A stretch of DNA of 39,733 nucleotides from Desulfarculus sp. (GCA_016218705.1 JACRDC010000118.1:1-39733), one strand, 5' to 3'. Shown: positions 1 to 7,768, counted from the first letter of the stretch. Numbers and translations: made by a program. The notes: generated by a model not told the origin, from the letters alone.

Positions 1-57
1 AGTCCACCCCGCGCCGGCACCCGCATCGGCAAAGCCAGTATGGCCGGGCGGCTCTAG
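1..57 (+). CDS. Possible 3' end of a truncated gene
   Basis: An open frame enters from the left edge and stops at TAG (55-57), giving 18 residues ending in SMAGRL. Third codon positions are mostly G or C, as in the real genes here, whereas the competing frame that runs to 82 has poor codon bias. That is the only support. Nothing can be said about function, and it may be non-coding. Confidence 0.2.
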   Translation, partial: SPPRAGTRIGKASMAGRL

Positions 58-182
58 CGGGACACAAAAAGAAACCGCTTAGTTTTCCTTGGACCGCCTA
101 TACCGTAAGGGCTGTACCCAGAGGAAACCTGTCGAGAAAACCATACGTCTGATCTTAAATGCGTATGAATTTTTTCAGGACG

Positions 183-986
183 CTAGGGCCGTATCTCGCC
201 GCTGGCCCGCCGGTTGTTCTCAAAGGCCAGGCCAATGGCTATGGGGATCAGCGGCGCGGTCACGAACACGCCCACGTAGCACAGGATGACGCCCGACAGG
301 CCCACCAGGCTGATGACGAACAAGAATAGCGCATGGTTCCAGAGGTGGCCCTCCACCATCTTGCCGCTGGCCTTGATGGCGTCGCCGATGGACATCTCCT
401 CCAGGGCCACCAGGGGCACCACATACAGCAGGTAGGCCCCGGCCAGCAGGCCGGGGATGATGAAGAACAGCATGCCCAGGCCCACGGCGAAGCTGAAGAT
501 CAAACCAGCGCCCAGCACCAGGCCAAAGCGGTCGAAGCCCTTGAAGATGTCGCCGAACTCCACGGGCTCGCCGGCCCGCGCCTTGCGCACCATAAGCATG
601 ACGCCGGCATACCAGTTGCCGATCAAGAGGCCGCCGGTGAAGGAGCTGATTATCATGAACACGATGTTGCCCAGCAGGAAGGGACCCGGGTATTTCTTTA
701 TCAGGCCGAAGGCCTCGCTCAGGCAAGCCCCTATGCTGGCCGCCTGGCCCTCGGCCCCGTTGTTCGCCTGGGGCGGGCGGGCCATGGGCGGGGGCACTTG
801 GGCGAACTGCGGCGCCAATTCCGTCTGGCCGGCCGGCAGCCAAGTGGCCATGCCCTCGCTCCAGACCAGGGTGTCCCTGGTGATTCTGCCCGACTGAATC
901 AAGGCGGTGATTTCCTGGGCACCCACGGGGCCGCTCTGGGCATTGTTGATGACGTAGTACCAGGACCGGTTCGTTGTTTCATCCAT
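183..986 (-). CDS. GYF_2 (DUF4339) domain membrane protein
   Basis: 267 residues. The N-terminal ~55 residues form a GYF_2-type domain: SWYYV near residue 8, then GPVG, then the ITRDTLVWSEGMATW block that is typical of this fold. A Pro/Ala-rich linker follows (about 60-80). From about residue 95 there are several hydrophobic segments, including a GIFF-type stretch near IFSFAVGLGMLFFIIPGLL, so this is a polytopic inner-membrane protein. GYF_2 domains are thought to bind proline-rich peptides, and proteins of this shape are usually of unknown role. The start is supported by GGAAGG seven bases upstream. It lies 51 bases after the DUF2752 gene on the same strand and is probably co-transcribed with it. 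The C-terminal half resembles glycerophosphoryl-diester/DUF975-type membrane regions, but this is not firm. Confidence 0.85.
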   Translation of the reverse strand: MDETTNRSWYYVINNAQSGPVGAQEITALIQSGRITRDTLVWSEGMATWLPAGQTELAPQFAQVPPPMARPPQANNGAEGQAASIGACLSEAFGLIKKYPGPFLLGNIVFMIISSFTGGLLIGNWYAGVMLMVRKARAGEPVEFGDIFKGFDRFGLVLGAGLIFSFAVGLGMLFFIIPGLLAGAYLLYVVPLVALEEMSIGDAIKASGKMVEGHLWNHALFLFVISLVGLSGVILCYVGVFVTAPLIPIAIGLAFENNRRASGEIRP

Positions 987-1037
987 GACGCCGCCTTCCG
1001 AAAAGTGGGGTTGTGTCCTGGGCCTGCCTGGGGGCGC

Positions 1038-1493
1038 TCATTGGCCCCAGGCCAACCCCGCCAACCGCAGGGCCCAGGAGCTTAGGATCACCGCGCACAC
1101 CAAGAATACCTGCCCCTTGGACCATAGGAAACCCAGCCACCTGGGCTTGCCGGCCAGGCCGGCCCAGCCCAGGACAGCAAAGAGGCAGGCCCAGGCGAAG
1201 AGCACCGCCCCGGCGGGGTTGAACTCCATGGCTTGGGTCAGTTGCAGCCGGCCCACGCACAGGAGGGACCTGGTCAGGCCGCACAGGGGGCAGGGCCAGC
1301 CGCTGAACTCCTGGAACAGACAGGGCCAGGCCGGCAGATGGCTGGCCAGGGCCTGACCGGAGGCCCCCAGGGGCACGACCGACAAAACCAGCAGCAGGGA
1401 GAACAGCCACAGCCCCGCGGGCAGGCCCTGGCCCCCCGGGCCGGGCAGGCGCTGGCGCGCGGCCGCGGCAGTGTTGTTGACGGTTCCTGGCAT
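1038..1493 (-). CDS. DUF2752 family small membrane protein
   Basis: 151 residues from the chosen ATG at 1493, which has AGGAGG seven bases upstream. A longer frame back to 1727 has no such site and would run into the neighbouring receiver gene, so it was rejected. The protein has a first hydrophobic segment near residues 25-42, then the family signature CPLCGLTRSL, then two further hydrophobic segments. This Cys-Pro-x-Cys-Gly-x-Thr-Arg signature defines DUF2752, a family of short integral membrane proteins of unknown biochemical role. In many genomes it sits beside other small membrane proteins, and here it precedes the GYF_2 membrane protein in the same direction. Confidence 0.85.
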   Translation of the reverse strand: MPGTVNNTAAAARQRLPGPGGQGLPAGLWLFSLLLVLSVVPLGASGQALASHLPAWPCLFQEFSGWPCPLCGLTRSLLCVGRLQLTQAMEFNPAGAVLFAWACLFAVLGWAGLAGKPRWLGFLWSKGQVFLVCAVILSSWALRLAGLAWGQ

Positions 1494-1632
1494 GGATGCC
1501 TCCTCGGCCTCCCATGATACATGAGACGCCCCCTGCCTGGGCAACCGTTGCCGCGCAGCCTGTCGCGAAAATATTGGAGGTAAGGCCAGCGGGGCGGCGC
1601 TGGCCGCCAGCGGCCAGGGACTGGAGGCCGTA
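1494..1632. other. Intergenic region with a GC-rich hairpin
   Basis: The gap between the receiver gene and the DUF2752 gene holds overlapping inverted repeats around 1590-1618: GCCAGCG/CGCTGGC, and CGCTGG/CCAGCG with a three-base loop. On the minus strand they follow the receiver stop codon, so they could end that transcript. There is no clear U-tract, so a terminator call is only tentative. Confidence 0.35.
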
Positions 1633-2067
1633 TCAGTAGGCTGGGGCCACGCAGAGCCAGGGATCGCGAACGTCCGGCGGCGTCCGGCGGCCTTGCAGCA
1701 CCTGGCCGCAGCAGCGCTCCAGGTCATCCAGGGCCACTGGCTTGGCCAGGTAGGCGTCCAGCAGGGCCAAGTTGGGGTGGCGGCCCTGGCACCAGGACCA
1801 GGGGTTCAACCCGCTGACCATCACCACCTTGAGGGCTGGATGCTGGTCCTTGGCCAGGCCAGTCAACTCCAGGCCGTTCAGTTGGGGCATGATGAGGTCG
1901 GTGACCAATAGATCGGCCCGGTTTCGGCGCAGGTGGTCCAGGGCCTGGGGCGAGGAAGTGAACCAATCCACGCGAAAGCGGCCGGCCAGGTATTGCGAGA
2001 AAAGACCGGCCACGGCGGGCTCGTCATCCACGACCACCACCCTGGCCTGCTTGAGCAAGGCTGCCAT
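1633..2067 (-). CDS. Single-domain response regulator receiver (CheY-like)
   Basis: 144 residues from the ATG at 2067; the longer frame would need a TTG at 2112. Residues follow the receiver pattern: an acidic pair in VVVDDEPAV near the N-terminus, the phospho-acceptor Asp in LLVTDLIMPQLNG, and the conserved Lys in YLAKPV. There is no output domain, only a short Cys-containing tail. Such stand-alone receivers act as phosphorelay intermediates or by protein-protein contact. No histidine kinase is adjacent, so the partner is unknown. The ribosome-binding site is weak (GGGGCG), so the exact start is uncertain. Confidence 0.8.
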   Translation of the reverse strand: MAALLKQARVVVVDDEPAVAGLFSQYLAGRFRVDWFTSSPQALDHLRRNRADLLVTDLIMPQLNGLELTGLAKDQHPALKVVMVSGLNPWSWCQGRHPNLALLDAYLAKPVALDDLERCCGQVLQGRRTPPDVRDPWLCVAPAY

Positions 2068-2190
2068 TGAACGCCCCACGGCAATGATTGAGGGCAGGCA
2101 ATACCCTATCAATCCGCTGGGGCAGGCGGCAATTTATAGACTAGGCGCAATCCCCCACTCAGTCAACATGTTTTTCACTGGGCCTGTGAA

Positions 2191-3342
2191 TTATATGGCC
2201 CCTATCAGCCTGGCTATGACCAGGCGTTGAATCTCGCTGGTGCCCTCGCCGATGGTCAGGAGCTTCTGGTCGCGGTAGAAGCGCTCCACGTTGTATTCCT
2301 TCATCAGGCCGTAACCGCCATGCAGTTGCACGGCCTCGTTGACCACCCGGCCCATGACCTCCGAGGCGTAGAGCTTGCCCATGGCAGCGGACTTGCTGAA
2401 GGACTTGTGCTGGTCCTTTTGCCAGCAGGCCTGGTAGAGCAACAGGCGGGCGGCCTCGATCTCCATGGCCATGTCGGCCAGCTTGAAGGCGTTGACCTGG
2501 AAGGTGGAGATGGGCCGGCCGAACTGCTGGCGCTCCTTGGCGTAGCGCAGCGCCAACTCGTAAGCGCCCTGGGCCCCACCCACGCCCATGGCCCCGATGG
2601 ACAGCCGGCCGGCGTCCAGGGTCTCCAGCATCTGGTGGAATCCCTTGCCGCGCAGGCCCAGCATGTTGTCCTTGGGCACCCGGCAGTCCTCGAAGTACAG
2701 CTCGCTGGTGTTGGAGCCGCGCCACATCATCTTGCCGTGCATCTCGCGGGCCTCGAAGCCCTTGGTGCCGTTCTCCACCAGAATGCAACTTAGCTCGGGG
2801 CGTTTTTCGTCGCGGGAGCCGGTCTTGCACATCACGGTGACGCCCCGGCTGATGGGGGTGCTGGCGTTGGTGATGAATATCTTGGAGCCGTTGATGACCC
2901 ACTCGTTGCCGTCCAGCACCGCCGTGGTGGCCGAGCCGCCTGCGTCGGAGCCGGCGCCCGGTTCGGTGAGCCCGAATCCCCACAGGGCCTTGCCGGCGCA
3001 GAGGTCGGGCAGGTATTTATGTTTCTGCTCCTCGCTGCCGTAGTAGTACAGCGGACCGATGCCCAGCGAGTTGCCGGCGGCCACCGTGGCGGCGTGGGAG
3101 CCGTCCACGCGGGCGATCTCCTCCACGGCGATGATGTAGGAGATGTAGTCCATGCCCTGGCCGCCGTATTCCTCGCTGACCACCATGCCAAACAGGCCCA
3201 GATCGCCCATGGCGGCCATGGTCTGTAGGCTGAACTGCTCCTTTTCGTCCAGTTCCCGCGCCTTGGGCGCGATCTCCTTCTCGGCGAAGTCGCGCACGGT
3301 CTTGCGCAGGATATCCTGCTCCATGGATAGCTCAAAGTCCAT
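2191..3342 (-). CDS. Acyl-CoA dehydrogenase
   Basis: 383 residues, the usual length for the short/medium-chain family. It would oxidise an acyl-CoA to the 2-enoyl-CoA using FAD and pass electrons to ETF. The N-terminal helical domain starts at residue 1. The middle domain carries the flavin and substrate signature GLTEPGAGSDAG (about 124-135) and WVINGSKIFITN. The C-terminal domain has QFGRPI, LHGGYG and the terminal GEGTSEIQRLVIAR, where Glu366 matches the catalytic base position of short- and medium-chain enzymes. GGAGG lies upstream of the start. It is the last gene of the cluster below the XRE regulator, separated from the DUF35 gene by a strong hairpin. The substrate cannot be read from sequence; short straight- or branched-chain acyl-CoA is likely. 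Confidence 0.93.
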   Translation of the reverse strand: MDFELSMEQDILRKTVRDFAEKEIAPKARELDEKEQFSLQTMAAMGDLGLFGMVVSEEYGGQGMDYISYIIAVEEIARVDGSHAATVAAGNSLGIGPLYYYGSEEQKHKYLPDLCAGKALWGFGLTEPGAGSDAGGSATTAVLDGNEWVINGSKIFITNASTPISRGVTVMCKTGSRDEKRPELSCILVENGTKGFEAREMHGKMMWRGSNTSELYFEDCRVPKDNMLGLRGKGFHQMLETLDAGRLSIGAMGVGGAQGAYELALRYAKERQQFGRPISTFQVNAFKLADMAMEIEAARLLLYQACWQKDQHKSFSKSAAMGKLYASEVMGRVVNEAVQLHGGYGLMKEYNVERFYRDQKLLTIGEGTSEIQRLVIARLIGAI

Positions 3343-3402
3343 CGCCGCCTCCGAGCGTTAGTAATGGCCTCAACCACAATATAGCCTGGCGATGCCAAGC
3401 GG

Positions 3403-3436
3403 GGGGGGCGAAAAGCCTTTGGGCTTTCCGCCCCCC
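3403..3436 (-). terminator. Strong GC hairpin between DUF35 and acyl-CoA dehydrogenase genes
   Basis: A 15-base-pair stem (3403-3417 with 3422-3436, one mismatch) and a four-base loop sit just after the DUF35 stop codon on the minus strand. No U-tract follows on that strand, so it may be a partial terminator or an RNA 3'-end stabiliser that lowers expression of the dehydrogenase relative to the thiolase pair. Confidence 0.5.
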
Positions 3437-3447
3437 GGGGCCGTTTT

Positions 3448-3948
3448 CTAGGCCGGCACCCAGCACACATCCAGGATGGTGTGGGTGGGGTTCTCGGTGC
3501 GGAACTTGGCCTTGACCTTCATGCCGATCTCGGGTTTTCCATACTCCAGGTAGCCCTTGAAGATGGTGTCCACGCCCTTGATGGCCACGTCAATCTGCCA
3601 GTAGGGGGTCTTCATCTCCACGCCGATGCCGGCGTAGTCCACCAGGGTGAAGGTGTAGATGGTGCCTTGGCTGGGCACCTTGACCCACTTCATGCGCTCG
3701 TAGCAGTCGGGGCAGTCGGCCCGGGGGGGCAGCCACACGCTGGGATGGGGGCACTTGGGGTTGACGCACTTGGTGGCCATGAGCTTGCCCTGGGTCAGGC
3801 CCTGGAAAAAGGGCGTAAGCAAGCCGTAGGTGTGGATGTGGGACATGGCCCGGGGAGAATCCACCACCCAGGCCGGCTTTTCGTCATGCAGGGTGAGCGG
3901 CTTGCCGATGTACTTGGTCTTAATGGCTTTTTCGTAATTTTCCGCCAT
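3448..3948 (-). CDS. DUF35 Zn-ribbon/OB-fold partner of thiolase-like enzyme
   Basis: 166 residues. The middle carries a zinc ribbon, CVNPKCPHP then ADCPDCYERM, giving the four cysteines expected of the rubredoxin-like ribbon. An OB-fold follows, with the usual TIYTFTLVDYAG strand and the FKGYLEYGKPEIGMKVKAKF block. This is the DUF35 (COG1545) architecture. Members form complexes with thiolase-fold enzymes, for example the benzoylsuccinyl-CoA thiolase subunit BbsA, ChsH2-DUF35 with the aldolase Ltp2, and the archaeal thiolase/HMG-CoA synthase bridge protein. It lies 15 bases after the thiolase-like gene, with AAGGAG before its ATG, so the two are surely co-expressed and probably form one complex. 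Confidence 0.92.
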   Translation of the reverse strand: MAENYEKAIKTKYIGKPLTLHDEKPAWVVDSPRAMSHIHTYGLLTPFFQGLTQGKLMATKCVNPKCPHPSVWLPPRADCPDCYERMKWVKVPSQGTIYTFTLVDYAGIGVEMKTPYWQIDVAIKGVDTIFKGYLEYGKPEIGMKVKAKFRTENPTHTILDVCWVPA

Positions 3949-3963
3949 GATGCCGACTCCTTC

Positions 3964-5331
3964 CTACCAGGCCTTGCGCAGGATGCCGACGGTGACGTGG
4001 GAGCCCACGCCGGCGTGACTGACCCACAGGGCCTGCTTGGGGTCCTTGACCTGCAGGCTGGTCCAATTCTTGGGCTTCTTTTTGCCAGCCCGCTTCCACC
4101 ACTTGGGGTCGCCGTGGAAGTAATCGTAGCGGCCCTGGAGCTGCCACAGACACTCGGCGGCCTGCCAGATGCCGGTGGCGCCCACGGCGTGCATGGTGCC
4201 CAAGAGGCCGCCGGAGAGGTTGGCCGGGCACTTGCCGCCGTAATAGGCGTCACCGCTCTCGATGTAGTCAATCTCCTGGCCGTAGGGGCGCAGGCCGATG
4301 TCGCCGTAGGTCTGCACGTCGCTGATGGTGAAGGCGTCGTGCAGCTCCACCAGGTCCAGCTCCTCCACCGGCTCCTTGATGCCAGCCATGCGGTAGGTCA
4401 GGTAGGCGGCGAAGCGGGCGGCCAGGAAGGACTCGAAGCCTGGCCAACGGGGATTTTTCTTAAGGAAGGCGTCGTACATGCCCGGTTTTTCGTTGGGCAG
4501 CAGAGGGATGTCCATGGGGCGCCGGTCGGCCACGCGCAGGGTGTGGCTGCCGCCGGCGATGAAGACCTCCACCGGGTGATCGGAGAGCTTGTAGGCCATC
4601 TCCTCGTCGCACAGCAGCACCGAGGCCGAGCCGGCGGTCATGGCGCAGCACTCCAGGAAGCGCAGGGGGTAGGCGCTCATGCGGCTGCTCAGGACCTCTT
4701 CCTCGGTGTGGTCGCCGGGCTGCTGGGCGTTGGGGTTCATGGTGGCGTAGTGGCGGTTCTTGATGGCGATCTTGGCCCGCACCTGATCATTGAGGTCATA
4801 GGCCCAGGCGAAACGGTTGGCCATGGGGGCGTAGTACGAGGAGTAGATGCGCCCCATGCGGGTCTCGAAGTCCTTGCAGGCCGCCGTGGAGATGTAGAAG
4901 TTGCCGGTGCGGGTGTCCACCTCGTCCATGCGCTCCCAGCCGGCCACCAGGCAGCAGTTGGCGTAGCCCGAGGCAATGGCCTGGGCGCCCATGAGCACGG
5001 CGCTGCCACCCGTGGCGCCGCCGGTCTTGATACCCACGTTGTACAGGGGGTCCAGGCCCAGGTAGTCGTGGATCTTGGACTCGCACAGAAGCTGGTCCTG
5101 GAAGTGGTCGGCGAACTCGCCATAGACCGCGAACTGGATGCTGTCCTTGATCTCCAGGGGCGACAGCTTGAGGTTGTTATCCTCCAGCATCATCTTGTAG
5201 GCCATCATGACCAGCTCTTCCAGCTTGTACTCGGGATAGTACTTGCGGAAGGGCGTGCAACCGCCGGCCACCATGAACACGCGCTTGGACCATTTCGGTA
5301 TGCGCAGGTTCCCCTTGCCGAATGTAATCAT
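3964..5331 (-). CDS. Thiolase-fold enzyme lacking the catalytic cysteines
   Basis: 455 residues of the thiolase superfamily (SCP2/archaeal-type branch). The His motif HDAF (331-334), NLSGG (371-375) and HAVGATG (381-387) are all in place. At the nucleophile loop, where thiolases read approximately GACASG, this protein reads TGGATGGS (103-110), with no Cys. The C-terminal Cys-x-Gly-Gly-Gly position reads SHAGVGSH (438-445), again with no Cys. Known Cys-less thiolase-fold enzymes paired with DUF35 proteins include the steroid side-chain retro-aldolase Ltp2, so a C-C bond-cleaving aldolase or non-classical Claisen role is possible. That is an inference; a classical thiolase is unlikely. GAGGAGG precedes the ATG. 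It is the first structural gene after the XRE-cupin regulator and is followed closely by its DUF35 partner and an acyl-CoA dehydrogenase. Confidence 0.85.
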   Translation of the reverse strand: MITFGKGNLRIPKWSKRVFMVAGGCTPFRKYYPEYKLEELVMMAYKMMLEDNNLKLSPLEIKDSIQFAVYGEFADHFQDQLLCESKIHDYLGLDPLYNVGIKTGGATGGSAVLMGAQAIASGYANCCLVAGWERMDEVDTRTGNFYISTAACKDFETRMGRIYSSYYAPMANRFAWAYDLNDQVRAKIAIKNRHYATMNPNAQQPGDHTEEEVLSSRMSAYPLRFLECCAMTAGSASVLLCDEEMAYKLSDHPVEVFIAGGSHTLRVADRRPMDIPLLPNEKPGMYDAFLKKNPRWPGFESFLAARFAAYLTYRMAGIKEPVEELDLVELHDAFTISDVQTYGDIGLRPYGQEIDYIESGDAYYGGKCPANLSGGLLGTMHAVGATGIWQAAECLWQLQGRYDYFHGDPKWWKRAGKKKPKNWTSLQVKDPKQALWVSHAGVGSHVTVGILRKAW

Positions 5332-5454
5332 GCCCTGTTCCTCCTCTGGCTCTCGGTTAATGATAATCCAAGGCTATTGGCTTCTTTTGCCCTGCCACGG
5401 CCACCGCCCCCCGGCGGTCCTGGCGATGCATCCCATTGCCCAAGCCCATGGCCC

Positions 5455-5997
5455 CTACAGGGTGCCCACCCACAGGGCCACGGCCAGGCCCGATCCCACG
5501 TTGGTGATGCGCTGTTTCTGGGGCTGGGACCAAAAATGCACTGCGTCGCCGGTCTCCATCCTCACCGCCTCGTCACCCTGCACCAGCTCCAGGGTGCCCT
5601 GGAGCACGCAGAGCACCTCCTGGCCGTTCTTGAGGTTCTTGCGCACGGGGATGGATTTCTGGGGCTCGATGACCAGGATGGCGCTGTCAATTAGCGAGCG
5701 GTCCTGGGGCGCGCAGAATCGCCGGGTGGCGAAGCCGGTGTGGGGGATGTCCAGGTCCTCCCACTCGCTCTGCCGGATCACGAAGCGCCGCTCCTTGTCC
5801 TTGAGCTGGTTGAGCACCTGGCCGGCGTCCACGCCGATGGCCTCCCCAATCTTGATGAGGGTGTCCAGGGAGGGCGACTTGACGTTGTTCTCAACCTGGC
5901 TCATGAAGCCCTCGGAGACCCCGACCTTTTCGGCCACGGCCTTGAGGGTGAGCTTGTGCTGCTTGCGATGCCAGCGCAGTAAGGATCCCAGGTTCAT
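5455..5997 (-). CDS. XRE-family regulator with C-terminal cupin sensor
   Basis: 180 residues. Residues 6-60 form a lambda-repressor-like helix-turn-helix (LTLKAVAEKVGVSEGFMSQVENN, quoted in part: KAVAEKVGVSEGFMSQ). Residues about 105-178 form a small beta-barrel cupin with the pattern GQEVLCVLQGTLEL and GDAVHF. This layout matches PuuR/SutR-type regulators that bind a small molecule in the cupin. AGGGG lies five bases before the ATG. It is 123 bases upstream of the thiolase-like gene on the same strand, so it probably controls the 5.3-2.2 kb catabolic genes and perhaps itself, through the palindrome at 6053-6068. Confidence 0.9.
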   Translation of the reverse strand: MNLGSLLRWHRKQHKLTLKAVAEKVGVSEGFMSQVENNVKSPSLDTLIKIGEAIGVDAGQVLNQLKDKERRFVIRQSEWEDLDIPHTGFATRRFCAPQDRSLIDSAILVIEPQKSIPVRKNLKNGQEVLCVLQGTLELVQGDEAVRMETGDAVHFWSQPQKQRITNVGSGLAVALWVGTL

Positions 5998-6052
5998 GCT
6001 TGCCCCTTAGAGCCCCGGCCCACGGCAGTGCCCTGCCGCATCGTTGGCTAAC

Positions 6053-6085
6053 ATTAACCATGGGTAATTAATTTCCACTTGTCAA
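6053..6085 (-). promoter_or_regulatory. Candidate promoter/operator of the XRE regulator
   Basis: A perfect minus-strand -35-like TTGACA lies at 6085-6080. Just downstream is the near-palindrome ATTAACCATGGGTAAT (6053-6068), placed where a -10 box and an autoregulatory operator would be. No good -10 hexamer is seen at 17 bases, so the promoter part is tentative. Confidence 0.35.
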
Positions 6086-6221
6086 GATTTTTTTGGGGTA
6101 CAAGAGAACTATCGCCGCTTCCCACCATGGCCCAATTCCCCATGGGTATCAACTGAAATAGCACCGGCCAGCCCGCGCCCTCTCCCGCCCGGCCAGGAGG
6201 AGGCCAGAATTGCGTTTCATT

Positions 6222-6421
6222 ATACCAAGTTGCGATCAAACGAATAGTTTGATCGCAACTTGGTATGCGGGCCATGGACGGCCCGCCGGGCGCGTAAGCG
6301 CCCGGGAGGCTGGGCAAAAACCGGGGTCCCCACAAAGCGCTAGCTTTGTGGGGTGGAATCACGCTTTTGCCCGGCCGATCAGCAATCAAAGCCATGGATG
6401 GCTTTGATTGCATATTGGTAT
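6222..6421. repeat. 200-bp composite palindromic element, copy 1
   Basis: Bounded by imperfect inverted ends (19 positions, 16 alike) that start ATACCAA and end TTGGTAT. The left end is itself a perfect 20-bp-stem hairpin with loop GAATA (6222-6266). The right end contains a 13-bp stem with loop GG (about 6383-6410). Between them are a GCGGGCC/GGCCCGC stem, a CCGGGCGC/GCGCCCGG stem with loop GTAA, and a GGGCAAAA/TTTTGCCC stem that encloses a CCCCACAAAGC hairpin. A second copy lies at 27811-28012. The size, inverted ends and lack of coding capacity fit a non-autonomous MITE-like or REP-type element. Open frames running through it are shadows of the repeat. Confidence 0.8.
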
Positions 6422-6559
6422 TGCGCCATTTGCCCGGTGGAACCAAAAAAATGCCCCCGGCCTTGGAACCTGGCCCCGGGTTCTGTTATTACATCAAGTG
6501 CCGAGGCCCCCGTGCCCGCCGCGCGGGCCTAGGGGCAATTAATATTGTTGGGAGGACCC
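6422..6559. other. Leader region before the Fe-S protein gene
   Basis: Contains two GC-rich inverted repeats (CCCGGCC/GGCCCCGGG near 6453-6481, and AGGCCC/GGGCCT near 6504-6531) and then an AT-rich patch with the ribosome-binding site. No convincing -35/-10 pair was found. Confidence 0.3.
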
Positions 6560-7768
6560 ATGGACCAGGCCGCCTGGAAGACCGCCCTGGGGGCTGCGCG
6601 GGCCTGCATCGGCTGCGGGGCCTGCATGCAGGTCTGCCCGGTGTACCGCGTAGGCCGGCGCGAGGAGCTGTCGGCCCGGGGCAAGCTCCGGCTGCTGCAG
6701 GGCCTGGCCCAGGGGCCGCTGCCGGCCAGCCGGCACTTGGCCGAGGTCCTGAGCCGTTGCCTGCTCTGCGGCCGTTGCAGCCAACACTGCCCCAACCAGG
6801 TGCCGGCCATGGAGGGCCTGCGGGCCGGCCGGGAGGTGCTGGCCAGCGTGGCCGGCGCGCCCCTGCTCACGCGCCTATTGCTGGAGGAGGCCCTGCCCCG
6901 CCCCCGGCGTCTAAACCTGCTGGCCATGGCCGGCGGCCTGGCCCTGCCCCTGTTGAGCGGCCTGCGCCTCAAGCTGGGGGGCCTGGAGCCCTCGGCCTGC
7001 CTGCCGCCTTTGTCCCAGCGCCCCTTTCTGGACACCGCCCCCCGGGAGGTGCCCGGGCCGGCCGGGTCCCCCCGCCTGGGCTTCTTCGTGGGCTGCGTGG
7101 CCAACTACCTGCGGCCGGGCCTGGCCCGGCGCGCGCTGCGCCTGCTTAGGCGGGTGGCCACGGTGGTGATACCGCCCCAGGGCTGCTGCGGCCTGGCCGC
7201 CGTGGGCGCCGGCCTGAGCGCCACGGCTCGTGATCTTCTGAGCGCCAACCTGCGGGCCTTCACCCAGGCCCGGGTGGACAAGGTGGTGACCGCCTGCGGC
7301 TCCTGCGCCTATGCCCTGGCCAAGGAGCTGCCTCGTCTGCTGGACACTCCCCAAGCCCAGGCCCTGGCCGGCTCGGTGCTGGAGATAAGCCAGGTGCTGG
7401 TGGAGCATCCCCGCCTGTTGGCTGGCTTGGGCCATGAAAGGCGTCCAGTGGCGGTGCACGACCCCTGCCACCTCAAGATGGGTCTGAAGGTCCATGAGGA
7501 GCCCCGCCAGATGCTGCGCCAGTCCGGCCTGGACCTGGTGGAGATGGAGAGCGCTGACGCCTGCTGCGGTGGGGGCGGGCTTTTCGCGGTCAATCAGCCG
7601 GGCCACAGCCAGGACATCCTGGCGCCCCGCCTGCTGGACTTTGAGCGCAGCGGGGCCGGCGTGCTGGCCACCAGTTGCGGCGGCTGCCACCTGCAATGGC
7701 GGGGCGGCCTGCCCGCCGGCCGCCAGGTGGTCCATCCCCTGGAGTTGCTGACAGTGCCCCAATCGTGA
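6560..7768 (+). CDS. GlcF/HdrD-type Fe-S oxidoreductase subunit
   Basis: 402 residues from the ATG at 6560, preceded by GGAGGA. Two ferredoxin-like [4Fe-4S] motifs open the protein: CIGCGACMQVCP (Cys16, 19, 22, 26) and CLLCGRCSQHCP (Cys67, 70, 73, 77). Two CCG domains follow, with GCCGLAAVGAG and later ACCGGGGLF plus SCGGCHLQW. This is the layout of the iron-sulfur subunit of glycolate or lactate oxidases and of HdrD-like proteins, which pass electrons from a flavoprotein partner to quinone or another carrier. No FAD-linked oxidase (GlcD/LldD) is adjacent, so the partner must lie elsewhere and the substrate is unknown. It is followed at 57 bases by the lipoprotein gene. Confidence 0.88.
   Translation: MDQAAWKTALGAARACIGCGACMQVCPVYRVGRREELSARGKLRLLQGLAQGPLPASRHLAEVLSRCLLCGRCSQHCPNQVPAMEGLRAGREVLASVAGAPLLTRLLLEEALPRPRRLNLLAMAGGLALPLLSGLRLKLGGLEPSACLPPLSQRPFLDTAPREVPGPAGSPRLGFFVGCVANYLRPGLARRALRLLRRVATVVIPPQGCCGLAAVGAGLSATARDLLSANLRAFTQARVDKVVTACGSCAYALAKELPRLLDTPQAQALAGSVLEISQVLVEHPRLLAGLGHERRPVAVHDPCHLKMGLKVHEEPRQMLRQSGLDLVEMESADACCGGGGLFAVNQPGHSQDILAPRLLDFERSGAGVLATSCGGCHLQWRGGLPAGRQVVHPLELLTVPQS

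Noticed and set aside
89-289. 66-codon plus-strand frame near the left edge
   Set aside because: Starts in non-coding sequence and overlaps the GYF_2 gene antisense; no motif and poor codon bias at its start.
3481-5694. 737-codon open frame on the plus strand, opposite the thiolase/DUF35 genes
   Set aside because: It is antisense to two clear genes, has His/Gly/Ala/Leu-rich low-complexity translation and no ribosome-binding site. Long antisense frames are expected in GC-rich DNA.
6222-6266. CRISPR-like repeat (long perfect hairpin)
   Set aside because: Only one unit at each site, with no regular spacers and no cas genes.
6054-6446. 130-codon minus-strand frame, with a similar frame near 27825-28019
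   Set aside because: Similarity between the two comes only from the 200-bp palindromic repeat; they do not share frame or length outside it.
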